NCBI RefSeq assembly: GCF_001056295.1
Contig: NZ_JVMD01000024.1
Coordinates: 124,001-188,000 of the forward strand
Origin: Corynebacterium halotolerans
Lineage (GTDB): Bacteria; Actinomycetota; Actinomycetes; Mycobacteriales; Mycobacteriaceae
Length of the DNA: 64,000 bases
Direction: 5' to 3'
Positions 8,183 through 18,891 of this stretch are shown in pieces. The notes beneath the pieces were generated by a model that was not told the origin of the DNA, searched no databases, and saw only the letters and a list, made by a program, of their open reading frames with translations. How positions within the stretch are numbered: the first letter of the stretch is position 1; each line of letters starts with the position of its first letter. The translations under genes were made by a program, and so were the position numbers.

Positions 8183-9258
8183 GACGGCCGCTTGGCCGGG
8201 CTGCAGCAATCGACGGCGCAGGGCTTGCCGTCGCAGGCCGAGCCGAGCAACGGTTCGCGGCCCAGGCGGCGCGGTTCGGCGCCCTCGGTGCGCTCCCGGA
8301 TGAGCTCGACGATCATCTCGGAGAACGCCTCCGTCGGCCCCGGCGTGGCGGCCCGCTCGATGATGATGTCGTGGGCGTCCATCTCGTCCTGGAGCTCCGA
8401 ATCCAGGTCCCAGACGACCTCGATGTGGTCGGAGATGAACCCGACGGGGCACACGATCGCCGCGTCGACGCCGTCGTCCCAGATCGCCTCGATGTGGTCG
8501 ACGACGTCGGGCTCGAGCCACGGGACTTGCGGCGGGCCGGAGCGCGACTGCCAGACGACGTCGTATTCGCCGGCGCCGACCTGCTCTGCGATCAGGCCGG
8601 CGGCTTCGTTGACCTGGCGCGAGTAGAGGTTCCCGCCCAGCGACGCCGGCCCCGAGGCGTCGTCGGCGGAGTTCGGGATGGAGTGGGCGGTGAACACCAG
8701 GCGGGCACCGTCGCGGCGCTCGGCGGGCAGTTTGGCCCGCGCCTCCTCCACCGCGCGGGCGAACTCGCCGATCATCAGCGGGTGGTCGTGGAAGCCGCGC
8801 AGCTTCTCCATCTCGATGGAGCCCAGCTCCGGCTTCGATGCGAGGTGCTCCTGCGCGCGGGCGATGTCCTCGTGGTACTGGCGGCAGCCCGAGTACCCGG
8901 CCCACGCCGACGTGGCGAACACCAGCGCGCGCGTGACGCCGTCGCGCGCCATCCGCTCGACGGTGTCCTCCACCATCGGGTGCCAGTTGCGGTTGCCGAA
9001 GTAGACGGGCAGGTCGATGCCGTGCTCGGCGAGCTTCTTCTCCAGGTTCGCGATGATCTCGCGGTTGAGGTCGTTGAGCGGCGACCGGCCGCCGAAGTGG
9101 TAATAGTGCTCGCCGACCTCGTCGAGCCGCTCCGGGGGGATGCCCCTGCCGCGGGTGACGTTCTCCAGGAAGGGGCGGACGTCCTCCTTCTTCTCCGGTC
9201 CGCCGAAGGACAGGACCAGGATCGCGTCGAAGGGGCGGTCAAGCGGGGCATCACTCAT
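8167..9258 (-). CDS. hemH: Ferrochelatase (coproporphyrin ferrochelatase type)
   Basis: 363 residues, full length for the family. Motifs: [20 protein letters not shown] at the N-terminus, [14 protein letters not shown] around the metal-binding His, [19 protein letters not shown] and [20 protein letters not shown]. In actinobacteria this enzyme inserts iron into coproporphyrin III. Near the C-terminus the four-cysteine stretch [14 protein letters not shown] is consistent with the [2Fe-2S] cluster seen in actinobacterial ferrochelatases. The gene starts with an ATG 7 nt after TAAGCT. It lies next to the envelope-related VWA/MoxR cluster, as in other corynebacteria. Confidence 0.95.
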   Translation of the reverse strand: MSDAPLDRPFDAILVLSFGGPEKKEDVRPFLENVTRGRGIPPERLDEVGEHYYHFGGRSPLNDLNREIIANLEKKLAEHGIDLPVYFGNRNWHPMVEDTVERMARDGVTRALVFATSAWAGYSGCRQYHEDIARAQEHLASKPELGSIEMEKLRGFHDHPLMIGEFARAVEEARAKLPAERRDGARLVFTAHSIPNSADDASGPASLGGNLYSRQVNEAAGLIAEQVGAGEYDVVWQSRSGPPQVPWLEPDVVDHIEAIWDDGVDAAIVCPVGFISDHIEVVWDLDSELQDEMDAHDIIIERAATPGPTEAFSEMIVELIRERTEGAEPRRLGREPLLGSACDGKPCAVDCCSPAKRPSHAPA

Positions 9259-9265
9259 GGGGGCC

Positions 9266-9271
9266 AGCTTA
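9266..9271 (-). promoter_or_regulatory. -10 box TAAGCT (minus strand), leaderless hemH
   Basis: TAAGCT on the minus strand precedes the ATG at 9258 by 7 nt. Confidence 0.6.
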
Positions 9272-9321
9272 ATCGGATGGGTGAACCCGTCGAGCGAGGG
9301 GACCCTAAGACGCGCGGCGCC

Positions 9322-9332
9322 GCTTTGCGACG
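9322..9332 (+). repeat. Dispersed 11-mer GCTTTGCGACG, copy 2
   Basis: Exact copy between hemH and the VWA gene, followed by a GTC-rich stretch as in several other copies. Confidence 0.6.
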
Positions 9333-9380
9333 GCCCGCGTCACCGCGGCCGACCGGGAATCGCGGCGATCGCCGGACGGT

Positions 9381-10358
9381 TCAGGGGATGCGGCGGCCCA
9401 GGAACAGGGAGGCTGCGGCGGATGCGAGGAGCAGGGCGAACGCGCCGATCATCCACGGCCGCGGGTTCTCGGACCGGCGCAGCTCGTAGCCGATTTCGTC
9501 GGTGAGTTCGCCGTAGACGCCCCGCAATTCGTCCAGGCTCGACGCCGCGTGGAACTCTCCGCCGGTGCGCCTGGCGATCTCCATGAGGGATTCGTCGTCG
9601 TTGGGCACCAACACCGTCTGGCCGCCGGAGGTGATGGCCCCATCGCGGGTGCCGAAGGAAATCGTGTGGATGGGCAGCCCGATCTTCGCGGCCTCGTCGG
9701 CGGCGGTGTAGGCGCCGCGCGGATCGTCCAGTTCCGCGGGGATGGTCTGCTTGCCGTCGGAAAGCAGGACGATCGCGGCCGGGGGCGGACCTTCGGGGCC
9801 CCGGACCTGCTCGCCGAATTGGACGATGGCCGATTGCGCCGCGGCGATGGCGTCGCCGGTGGCCGTCGCGCTGTCCAGGCGGGCGCCCTCGAGGGCGCGG
9901 GCGACGGTGTCGTGGTCGGTCGTGGGCATGACCGGCGTCTGCGCGCGGCCGGCGAAGGTGACCAGGCCGACGTTGAGGTCGTCGGGCAGCGAATCGAGGA
10001 ACTCCTTGCCGGCCTTCTTCGCCGTCGTCAAGCGGTCCGGCTGGACATCCGTCGCGGACATCGAGAAGGACACGTCGACGACGAGCATGATCGTCGCCCG
10101 GTTCCGCGCCACCTTCGTTTCGGCCAACGGCCCCGCCAGCGCGATGGCGAGCACCGCCACCGCGGTGAGCAACGCCACGACCGGCGCATGTCGCAGCCAC
10201 GGGCGCCCCGGCCCGGAGACGTCGGCGACGACGCTGAAGTTGCCGAATGCGATCGACCGCCGGCGCTTCCGCTTTTCAATGATGACGTATGCCGCCGCCG
10301 CGGCCGCGGGCACCAGCAGGCCCAGCAACCACCAGGGATGCGCGAATGCCCCGATCAT
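9381..10358 (-). CDS. VWA-domain membrane protein (BatA-like)
   Basis: 325 residues. Two N-terminal membrane helices (WWLLGLLVPAAAAAAYVII and VVALLTAVAVLAIALAGPL) precede a von Willebrand A domain with an intact MIDAS start DVSFSMS (about 94-100). The domain also has TFAGRAQTPVMPTTDHD and IVLLSDGKQTIPAE. A C-terminal helix follows (MIGAFALLLASAAASLFLG). It is the last gene of a moxR-DUF58-VWA operon: its ATG overlaps the DUF58 stop. MoxR/VWA sets are thought to act as metal-dependent chaperones or assembly factors, here presumably for envelope complexes. Confidence 0.88.
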   Translation of the reverse strand: MIGAFAHPWWLLGLLVPAAAAAAYVIIEKRKRRRSIAFGNFSVVADVSGPGRPWLRHAPVVALLTAVAVLAIALAGPLAETKVARNRATIMLVVDVSFSMSATDVQPDRLTTAKKAGKEFLDSLPDDLNVGLVTFAGRAQTPVMPTTDHDTVARALEGARLDSATATGDAIAAAQSAIVQFGEQVRGPEGPPPAAIVLLSDGKQTIPAELDDPRGAYTAADEAAKIGLPIHTISFGTRDGAITSGGQTVLVPNDDESLMEIARRTGGEFHAASSLDELRGVYGELTDEIGYELRRSENPRPWMIGAFALLLASAAASLFLGRRIP

Positions 10359-11299
10359 CGGCCGCCCCCGATCCCGCCCCGCCCCATGGCGGACGTGCGC
10401 GGCGGACCCGACGCCGGGGACAACCGGCCGGGCGCCATCTGGCGGGCGAAATCGAGCACCCAATCGCGGTCCGTGCGCAGTTCGACGATCCGCGCCCGGG
10501 CCGATCGCAGTGCCGCGGTGACCTTCTCGGAATGCTCGCGGGCCGCGGCCTCGTATCGCCTCCTGATGTCGTCGTCGATGTCGACTTCGAGCATCTCGCC
10601 GGAGACCGGATCGGACAGGCGCACGGGACCGTCGCCCGGCAGCGCCTCGTCGGCCGGGTCGATCAGCCGGATCGCCAGGACGTCGGTGCGAGTGCCCGCC
10701 ACCCGCAGGGCGTCGGCCCAATCGACGGGGCCGAGGAAGTCGGAGATGACCGTGACCAGACCGGCCTGCGGCGCCCGCGAGGGCAGCGTGCCCAGGTCCG
10801 CGGCCAGGCCGGAACCGCCGACGTGGCGCGCGGCGTGGGCGATCAGGCGCATGGCGTGCGCCCGACCCTGCCCCGGCGGGATCAACGTCCCGTCGGCGAT
10901 CAAACCCGTGCGATCGCCCGGGTTGTCCGCCAAAAGGGCGATCGCGGCGGTCGCGGCGGTGAGCAGGTGGCGTTTCGTCGTGGGCCCGAAGCCCGTCGAA
11001 AGGCGCGGGGACGCCTCGGCGACGATCCACGACTCCAACTCGCGCTCGGCCTCCGGGTCGCGCACGTGGGCGACTCCGGTGCGCGCGGTGACGGACCAGT
11101 CCATGAACCGGACGTCATCGCCGACCACGTATTCGCGCGCCGAATCGGGATCGGTGCCGGGACCGGTCGATGCGGACGCGAAGGCGCCGCGCAGCAGGCC
11201 GTCGAGCCGCCGCGTGACCGTCAGCTCCAGGTGCCGCAGCACCCGGCCGAGGTCGCGGTCCATGCCCGTCTCCCCCGTGGCTGGGTCCCCGCCGCTCAT
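10355..11299 (-). CDS. DUF58 domain protein
   Basis: 314 residues with the DUF58 signature REYVVGDDVRFMDWSVTARTG (about 54-74), followed by a VWA-like fold (GLVTVISDFLGPVDWADAL). It overlaps moxR and the VWA gene by ATGA junctions on both sides, so the three proteins are probably made in fixed ratio and work together. The start at 11299 is set by the overlap with the moxR stop. The C-terminal tail is Gly/Arg/Pro-rich. Confidence 0.9.
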   Translation of the reverse strand: MSGGDPATGETGMDRDLGRVLRHLELTVTRRLDGLLRGAFASASTGPGTDPDSAREYVVGDDVRFMDWSVTARTGVAHVRDPEAERELESWIVAEASPRLSTGFGPTTKRHLLTAATAAIALLADNPGDRTGLIADGTLIPPGQGRAHAMRLIAHAARHVGGSGLAADLGTLPSRAPQAGLVTVISDFLGPVDWADALRVAGTRTDVLAIRLIDPADEALPGDGPVRLSDPVSGEMLEVDIDDDIRRRYEAAAREHSEKVTAALRSARARIVELRTDRDWVLDFARQMAPGRLSPASGPPRTSAMGRGGIGGGR

Positions 11300-12279
11300 G
11301 CCCCGGCGCCCACCTCGGGCAGGTGCACCCGCGCCAGGACCCGGTCGATGATGGTCTCGGGGGTCACCTCGTCGGCGAGCCCCTCGTAGGACAGGACGAG
11401 ACGGTGCCGCAGCACGTCCGGGAGCACCTCGACGACGTCGGCGGGGGTCACGTAGTCGCGGCCCTTGAGCAGCGCCGTCGCCCTCGCGGCGGTGACGGTG
11501 CCGAGCGTCGCGCGCGGCGAGGCCCCGTAGGCCAGCCACCGCCCGACGTCGTCCAGGTTCGCCCGTGCGGGATTGCGGGTCAGCTCGATGACGGCGACCA
11601 CGTAATCGATGAGCGAATGGTGGACGAACACCTCGCGCGTCCGCTTCTGCAGGTCGCGCACGGTTTCGGGGTCCAGGATGCGCCTCGCCGTCGGCGGCGT
11701 CGAACCCATGCGGTAGACGATCTCGCGCTCCTCGGAGGGAGTCGGGTAGTCGACGACGACCTTGAACAGGAAACGGTCGCGCTGCGCCTCCGGCAGCGGG
11801 TAGACGCCCTGGTTCTCGATGGGGTTCTGCGTCGCCAGCACCAGGAAGGGCTCGGGCACGGGGCGGGAAACGCCGGCGATGGACACCTGGTGCTCCGCCA
11901 TGACCTCCAGCAGCGCCGACTGGACCTTCGCGGGAGCGCGGTTGATCTCGTCGGCCAGCACGACGTTGGCCATGACCGGCCCGGGCTCGGTGATGAATTC
12001 GCCGGTGTCCTGGCGGAACACCCGCGTGCCCACGATGTCGGAGGGCACCAGGTCCGGGGTGAACTGGATGCGCGAGAAGCTGCCGCCGATGACGGTGGCG
12101 AACGTGGACACGGCCAGGGTCTTCGCCACGCCCGGCACGCCTTCCAACAGCACGTGGCCCCCGGAGAGCATGGCCACGACCAGCTGCCGGCAGAGGTGGC
12201 CCTGGCCGACGACGACCTGGCTCATCTCGGAGAGGACCCTGCGCAGATCCGGGGCGTGGGTCTCCGGGGTGTCGGTCAC
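11296..12279 (-). CDS. moxR: MoxR-family AAA+ ATPase
   Basis: 327 residues. Walker A is GVPGVAKT (about 37-44), Walker B LADEIN followed by RAPAKVQSALLEVM, sensor 1 ATQNP, and the C-terminal lid is the AAA_lid_2 type. MoxR ATPases cooperate with VWA proteins to mature or remodel protein complexes. The GTG at 12279 has AGGAG 8 nt upstream. The gene lies 41 bp downstream of the NlpC/P60 gene on the same strand, so a transcript from the hydrolase gene into this operon is likely. Confidence 0.93.
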   Translation of the reverse strand: MTDTPETHAPDLRRVLSEMSQVVVGQGHLCRQLVVAMLSGGHVLLEGVPGVAKTLAVSTFATVIGGSFSRIQFTPDLVPSDIVGTRVFRQDTGEFITEPGPVMANVVLADEINRAPAKVQSALLEVMAEHQVSIAGVSRPVPEPFLVLATQNPIENQGVYPLPEAQRDRFLFKVVVDYPTPSEEREIVYRMGSTPPTARRILDPETVRDLQKRTREVFVHHSLIDYVVAVIELTRNPARANLDDVGRWLAYGASPRATLGTVTAARATALLKGRDYVTPADVVEVLPDVLRHRLVLSYEGLADEVTPETIIDRVLARVHLPEVGAGA

Positions 12280-12320
12280 GTCGTCTTCTCCTGGGGTCGG
12301 GTGCGGTCCTCCCCCGCAGA

Positions 12321-13961
12321 TTAGACGAGGCGCACGACGTTGGGGGTCATCCCGTTGTACCGCACGGCGGTGACGCGGACGTTCGAACCGGACTGCGGGG
12401 CCTCGATCATCTGGCCGTTGCCGAGGTAGATGGCCACGTGGCCGTGCCCGTTGGGCCCGTAGAAGATCAGGTCGCCGCGCTGCATGTCCGAGGCGGGATG
12501 GTGGGTTCCGCGCTGGTACTGGTAGCCGGTGTAGTGCGGCAGGCTGATGCCGATGCCGGCGTAGGCGTACAGCGTCAGGCCGGAGCAGTCGAAGCCGACC
12601 TTGTCGTAGTCGCCGTGCGCGTCGGCGTTCCCGCCGTCGCGGATTCCCTTGGTCGGGCCGTTGGCGTCGCCGCCGCCCCAGGCGTAGGGCACGCCGACCT
12701 GCGCCATCGCGCGGGAGATGACCGTTTCGATCTTCGCGGAGCGGTCGCCGGCGCTCGGCGTCGGCGATTCCGGGTTGGCGGGCGGCGCGGTCTGGACCGT
12801 CGTGGCGTTGCCGCCGGTCCCCTCGGTCGCGTCGCCGTCGCCGGTGGCGCCGGGATTGCTTTGCGACGACCCGCCGTCCCCGAACCAGGAGCCGCCCGTC
12901 CGGGCATCGGGCCGCGCCGACCGCGTGGTCGTCGGGTCGGACGGAGTCGACTGCGCGGACGGCGAATCGGCGGAATCCTCCGACGGTGCGTCCTGCGTGG
13001 TCGTGGCCGAAGGAGCGTTCGTCCGGTTCCCGCCGCGCGTCTGCGGCGTGCCCGTGGCGGCGGCCCCCGCGTCGCCGGACCCGTTCGATTCCGCGGCATC
13101 GGCGGCATCGGAGGCGGCATCGTTTCCGCCGCCCTCGATCACGCCGTCGCGGGCGCCGTCGGCGGCCTCGCGGACCACCTGATCCTCGGTCCGCCCACCG
13201 TTCGAATCACCCGAACGGGCGTAGGCGTCGAGTGCGCGGCGGGCGGCATCGAGGGCCGCTCGGGCGGCGTCGCGCTGGATGACGGCGGCGGCGTATGCGA
13301 CGCGTTCGTCGCCCAGCAGGCGCTCGGCCTCCTTGTACACGCGGTCGGCTTCGCCGTGCAGGCGTTCGGCCTCCACCGCGGACTTCTCGGCCTTCGTCCG
13401 GGCCTGCCGCAGGGAGGACTCCGCGTTGGCGGCCTTGGTGCGCGCGCGATCCAGGTCATTGACGACCGCGCCCTGCTTGTCCGCCTCGCGGCGCAGGGTG
13501 GAGGAACGGTCGAGCACCTCGGCGGCGTCGCCGGCCCCGTTGAGCGCGGAGGGCAGCGAGTGGCCCTGGCGCATGGCGGCGCGGGCGACCTCGTCGAAGG
13601 TGCCCTGCGCCCCGCGGAGATCGTCGCGGGTGTCCCCGAACGTCTTCTTCGCCTTCTCCGCCTCGCCGCCGAGCCGCTTGGCTTCATCCCGCGCGATCTG
13701 GAGGTCGGCGAAAGCGCGGTTGGCGTCCTCGCGGAGACCGCCCATCTTCGTCTCGAGGTCGGAGACGCGGCGCTCCCGATCCGCGACCTCGCGGACGAGC
13801 TTCTGCAGAAGGACGTCCGTGCCGGACTCGGCATGCGTGCCACCGCCGGCCGGCTGCGCCGAAACGGCGGGCGCGAACACGACCATGAGGCCGACGATCA
13901 AGGCTCCGGCAATGGGGCGGATCCACCCGAGGCGGTTCCGGGATGTCCGGCTGACTGCCAC
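12321..13961 (-). CDS. Secreted NlpC/P60 peptidoglycan endopeptidase (RipA-like)
   Basis: 546 residues. A signal peptide (about 12-38, ending near SAQPAGG) is followed by a long helical coiled-coil region (about 45-225). A Ser/Thr/Gly/Ala-rich linker (about 230-410) connects to the C-terminal NlpC/P60 domain, with catalytic Cys in VGFDCSGLTLYAYAGIG, His in GHGHVAIYLGNG, and QMIEAPQSG. Proteins of this type cleave peptide stems during daughter-cell separation, and the coiled coil keeps the enzyme autoinhibited or docks it to an FtsEX-like partner. The GTG at 13961 follows AAGGAG by 6 nt. One copy of the dispersed 11-mer sits inside the linker. Confidence 0.92.
   Translation of the reverse strand: MAVSRTSRNRLGWIRPIAGALIVGLMVVFAPAVSAQPAGGGTHAESGTDVLLQKLVREVADRERRVSDLETKMGGLREDANRAFADLQIARDEAKRLGGEAEKAKKTFGDTRDDLRGAQGTFDEVARAAMRQGHSLPSALNGAGDAAEVLDRSSTLRREADKQGAVVNDLDRARTKAANAESSLRQARTKAEKSAVEAERLHGEADRVYKEAERLLGDERVAYAAAVIQRDAARAALDAARRALDAYARSGDSNGGRTEDQVVREAADGARDGVIEGGGNDAASDAADAAESNGSGDAGAAATGTPQTRGGNRTNAPSATTTQDAPSEDSADSPSAQSTPSDPTTTRSARPDARTGGSWFGDGGSSQSNPGATGDGDATEGTGGNATTVQTAPPANPESPTPSAGDRSAKIETVISRAMAQVGVPYAWGGGDANGPTKGIRDGGNADAHGDYDKVGFDCSGLTLYAYAGIGISLPHYTGYQYQRGTHHPASDMQRGDLIFYGPNGHGHVAIYLGNGQMIEAPQSGSNVRVTAVRYNGMTPNVVRLV
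12858..12868 (+). repeat. Dispersed 11-mer GCTTTGCGACG, copy 3 (inside a gene)
   Basis: Exact copy inside the low-complexity linker of the NlpC/P60 gene, a region tolerant of insertions. Seven bases later GTCCCC follows, as in other copies. Confidence 0.55.
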
Positions 13962-14172
13962 CTTCGACTCCTTGCTATGCGAAATGGGCCGGGGCGGGGA
14001 TTCGGAGGCAACTTCCCCATTGCCCGAATCGGATGCCGGCCGGAACCGACGCCACTCCCGGCGGTGCGCGTCCCGGGAGGCCACAGAGACAACCCAGGTA
14101 ACAATTTGCACGCTACGACACATCGCTCCCCGAGGACACATGAGTCACAGGTGAAACGCGGAGACCTTGGCT

Positions 14173-14190
14173 CGTAACCGTTTCGTTACG
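14173..14190. promoter_or_regulatory. Inverted repeat CGTAAC-N6-GTTACG
   Basis: Perfect 6-bp arms about 210 bp upstream of the NlpC/P60 start. It is a candidate operator of an unknown or MtrA-like regulator. Confidence 0.4.
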
Positions 14191-14227
14191 GGTGATGTGC
14201 AGCCAATTCCGCCATGTGTTCGAAGTG

Positions 14228-14243
14228 TGTGATATTGGTCACA
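14228..14243. promoter_or_regulatory. CRP/GlxR-type binding site
   Basis: TGTGATATTGGTCACA has the TGTGA-N6-TCACA architecture of the GlxR/CRP sites of corynebacteria with both half-sites intact. It lies about 270 bp upstream of the secreted hydrolase gene. Confidence 0.65.
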
Positions 14244-14430
14244 AACAGCGAAAATGGCGTGTGTCGGGTCGCGGGAGCGTCGAAAAGCAAGTATTCAGGC
14301 TTGCCCGATGTCAAGGTAAAGGGCTTGATTTCCACGTTTGTGCAGGAAAAGGTATATCGCATTAACTATGCGGTCAGGGGTTTACTCGACCGTTATCCCG
14401 TGGCGGCCGCGGGCGGCGAACCGCCGGTGC

Positions 14431-14931
14431 TCAGCCGCGCTTCGGCCGATGGGAGCGGATCCACCAGAAGATGATGAGGACCGCGAAAACGAGGACGATC
14501 CCGCCGCCCACGGCGAGGCTCAGGTTGAAGAACGGCACGGTGAACGAACCCGCGGTGTCGACGAAGGCCTCGAAGCCCTCCGGGTACTTCTTCGGGTACT
14601 CCATCATCTCGTGGCCGGCGAGCTCCAGGGCCGCGCGCGGGATCTGGTCCGACGACGCTGCAACGGAGAACGGGGCGCGCACGATGACGGTGCCGCCGTC
14701 CGCGGCGACGATCTCGTTGGCGAAGTTGCGCAGGTCCGTCGTCCCCATCGGGTCGCGGTCGACGACGACGATCTTCAGGTCCTCCACTCCCCTGGCCGCC
14801 GCCGAATCGACGATGGGGCGCAGCACGGCCTCCAGATCCTCGTTGGCCGTGACGATCGAATCCTCCCGCAGAGCCTGCACGACCGTCTCCGGATCGAGGT
14901 TCTCCACGTACATCGGTGTGCCTTCGTTCAT
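14431..14931 (-). CDS. Small membrane protein of the Rv1476 type
   Basis: 166 residues or slightly fewer. The N-terminal two thirds are a soluble alpha/beta domain (VQALREDSIVTANEDLEAVL, DLKIVVVDRDPMGTTDLRNFANEIV). A single membrane helix near the C-terminus (about 140-160, AVGGGIVLVFAVLIIFWWI) is followed by basic residues. Homologues of this kind stand between acn and the NlpC/P60 genes in mycobacteria and corynebacteria; the function is unknown. The ATG at 14913 (7th codon) is better spaced from GAAGG than the ATG at 14931, so the protein may begin there. The gene is divergent from acn. Confidence 0.75.
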   Translation of the reverse strand: MNEGTPMYVENLDPETVVQALREDSIVTANEDLEAVLRPIVDSAAARGVEDLKIVVVDRDPMGTTDLRNFANEIVAADGGTVIVRAPFSVAASSDQIPRAALELAGHEMMEYPKKYPEGFEAFVDTAGSFTVPFFNLSLAVGGGIVLVFAVLIIFWWIRSHRPKRG

Positions 14932-15044
14932 GGCCTCGGCGTTTCCTCCCGGTCGTCTGGTCCCCCGCGTACCCCACCATCATGCCGTCCCGAGGGGGTG
15001 AATTCGGGCAAGGGCCCCGGCGCGCCGTGTCCGGGTGGGTGCAA

Positions 15045-15060
15045 CAGAACGCCCGTACTG
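15045..15060. promoter_or_regulatory. AcnR operator in the acn promoter
   Basis: CAGAACGCCCGTACTG fits, as I recall it, the AcnR motif CAGNAC-N4-GTACTG described for C. glutamicum. It ends two bases before the -10 candidate of acn, so bound AcnR would block RNA polymerase. Confidence 0.85.
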
Positions 15061-15061
15061 T

Positions 15062-15067
15062 TATTCT
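15062..15067 (+). promoter_or_regulatory. -10 box TATTCT of acn
   Basis: TATTCT stands directly after the AcnR site and about 150 bp before the acn start, giving a long leader. Confidence 0.55.
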
Positions 15068-15217
15068 TGGGGGAGGTCGAGCCGGACCGCGGCGCACCGC
15101 ATGATCCACATGCGCAAACGGTGCCCCACGCGACGCGTTCGCGCCAAGTGCCACCAGGGCCCACTCGTGTGCAGGGTCCGAGGCGCGCACCCCACGAGCA
15201 AAGAATTGGAGCAGACT

Positions 15218-18010
<2,793 letters not shown>

Positions 18011-18136
18011 TCGCTTCCCCTCCCTCCGGAGGGGGTGACCCGCCTTTGATCGGGCACCGGGGCCGGGCCGGTCGGTGTTTCCGCCGTCCGTCCCGGCCCC
18101 GCGTGCTTGATCGGAGAGGAATGCAGGTGGCCCCAG

Positions 18137-18703
18137 ATGCCGAGAGTCAGTGACGAGGCCCGCGCTTCCCGCAGGAGCGAGATCCTGGTGGGCGCGCGCC
18201 GTTGTTTCGCGGAGTTCGGCTATGACGGGGCGACCGTTTCCCGGTTGGAGGCCGCCACGGGCAAGTCCCGGGGCGCGATCTTCCACCATTTCGGTTCCAA
18301 GGAAGGCCTTTTCCTCGCTTTGGCCGAGGAGGATGCCGACCGGATGGCCGAGGTGACCGCCACGTCGGGGCTGGTCGAGGTGATGCGCGACGTCGTCGCC
18401 CATCCGGACCAGCACGAGTGGTTGGGCACCCGGTTGGAGATCGTCGGGCGCCTGCGCACCGATGCCGAGTTCCGGCGTCGGTGGCTGGAGCATCAGGAGC
18501 ACCTCGACGGTGCGGTGCAGTCGCGTTTGCGCGACAGCGCGAAGTCGGGTTCGCTCCGCGACGATTACTCCCCCGAGGCCCTGCGGCTGCTGTTGGAGCT
18601 CATGCTCGATGGCATCATCACGCGGGTGGCCACGGGCCGGTCGACCGAGGGTATGGACGAGGTCCTCGATCTGATCGAGGAATCCGTCCGCCGGCAGCGG
18701 TAG
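18137..18703 (+). CDS. acnR: TetR-type repressor of aconitase
   Basis: 188 residues, the usual AcnR length. The N-terminal TetR HTH reads SEILVGARRCFAEFGYDGAT and LEAATGKSRGAIFHHFGSKE (about 10-60). The C-terminal ligand domain contains RLEIVGRLRTDAEFRRRW and LDGIITRVATG, both typical of AcnR. The protein binds the acn promoter as a dimer; citrate-Mg is the reported effector in C. glutamicum. I chose the ATG at 18137, preceded by AGGTGG at 6 nt, over upstream in-frame codons. The 126-bp gap after acn contains GC-rich inverted repeats but no clear T-run. Confidence 0.95.
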   Translation: MPRVSDEARASRRSEILVGARRCFAEFGYDGATVSRLEAATGKSRGAIFHHFGSKEGLFLALAEEDADRMAEVTATSGLVEVMRDVVAHPDQHEWLGTRLEIVGRLRTDAEFRRRWLEHQEHLDGAVQSRLRDSAKSGSLRDDYSPEALRLLLELMLDGIITRVATGRSTEGMDEVLDLIEESVRRQR

Positions 18704-18743
18704 CCCCGGCGTAGGGCGCTTCGCGCTTCGGTTCCACGCACGC

Positions 18744-18774
18744 AGCCCGTCCCCGCATCGCGCGGGGGCGGGCT
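18744..18774 (+). terminator. Hairpin terminator after acnR
   Basis: A 13-bp GC-rich stem with a 5-nt loop, followed by a modest T-containing tail. Confidence 0.55.
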
Positions 18775-18807
18775 CCGTCGTTTCCGGGAACGGGTCGGGC
18801 CCGGTTT

Positions 18808-18818
18808 GCTTTGCGACG
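18808..18818 (+). repeat. Dispersed 11-mer GCTTTGCGACG, copy 4
   Basis: Exact copy between acnR and the first amidotransferase gene, followed seven bases on by GTCCCC. Confidence 0.6.
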
Positions 18819-18877
18819 ACGCCGGTCCCCGGGTTCGGCCGCGGGCTCCCGATTAACCACCGGAAACACCACTGGAC

Positions 18878-18883
18878 TAAGCT
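18878..18883 (+). promoter_or_regulatory. -10 box TAAGCT, leaderless start
   Basis: TAAGCT ends 8 nt before the ATG at 18892. Confidence 0.55.
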
Positions 18884-18891
18884 GTCTATTC

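Larger units (their letters stand above)
13962..14430. promoter_or_regulatory. Long upstream region of the NlpC/P60 gene
   Basis: This 469-bp stretch without a gene becomes AT-rich between about 14090 and 14400. It holds the inverted repeat CGTAAC-N6-GTTACG (14173-14190), a CRP/GlxR-type site (14228-14243) and GTAACA (14098-14103). GTAAC-type boxes recall the MtrA response regulator, which controls cell-wall hydrolase genes in actinobacteria, but that link is inference. I find no open reading frame with coding character and no riboswitch match. Confidence 0.5.

Noticed and set aside
13962..14160. ydaO/c-di-AMP riboswitch upstream of the NlpC/P60 gene, where such elements occur in other actinobacteria.
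   Set aside because: A stretch CTCCGAATCCCC resembles part of the motif, but the conserved GGGGGACCC and CCGAATCCG-CAGCTAACC blocks are missing.
18011..18136. GGGGCCGGG ... CCCGGCCCC as an acn terminator.
   Set aside because: The loop is long and there is no T-run; acn and acnR may be cotranscribed.
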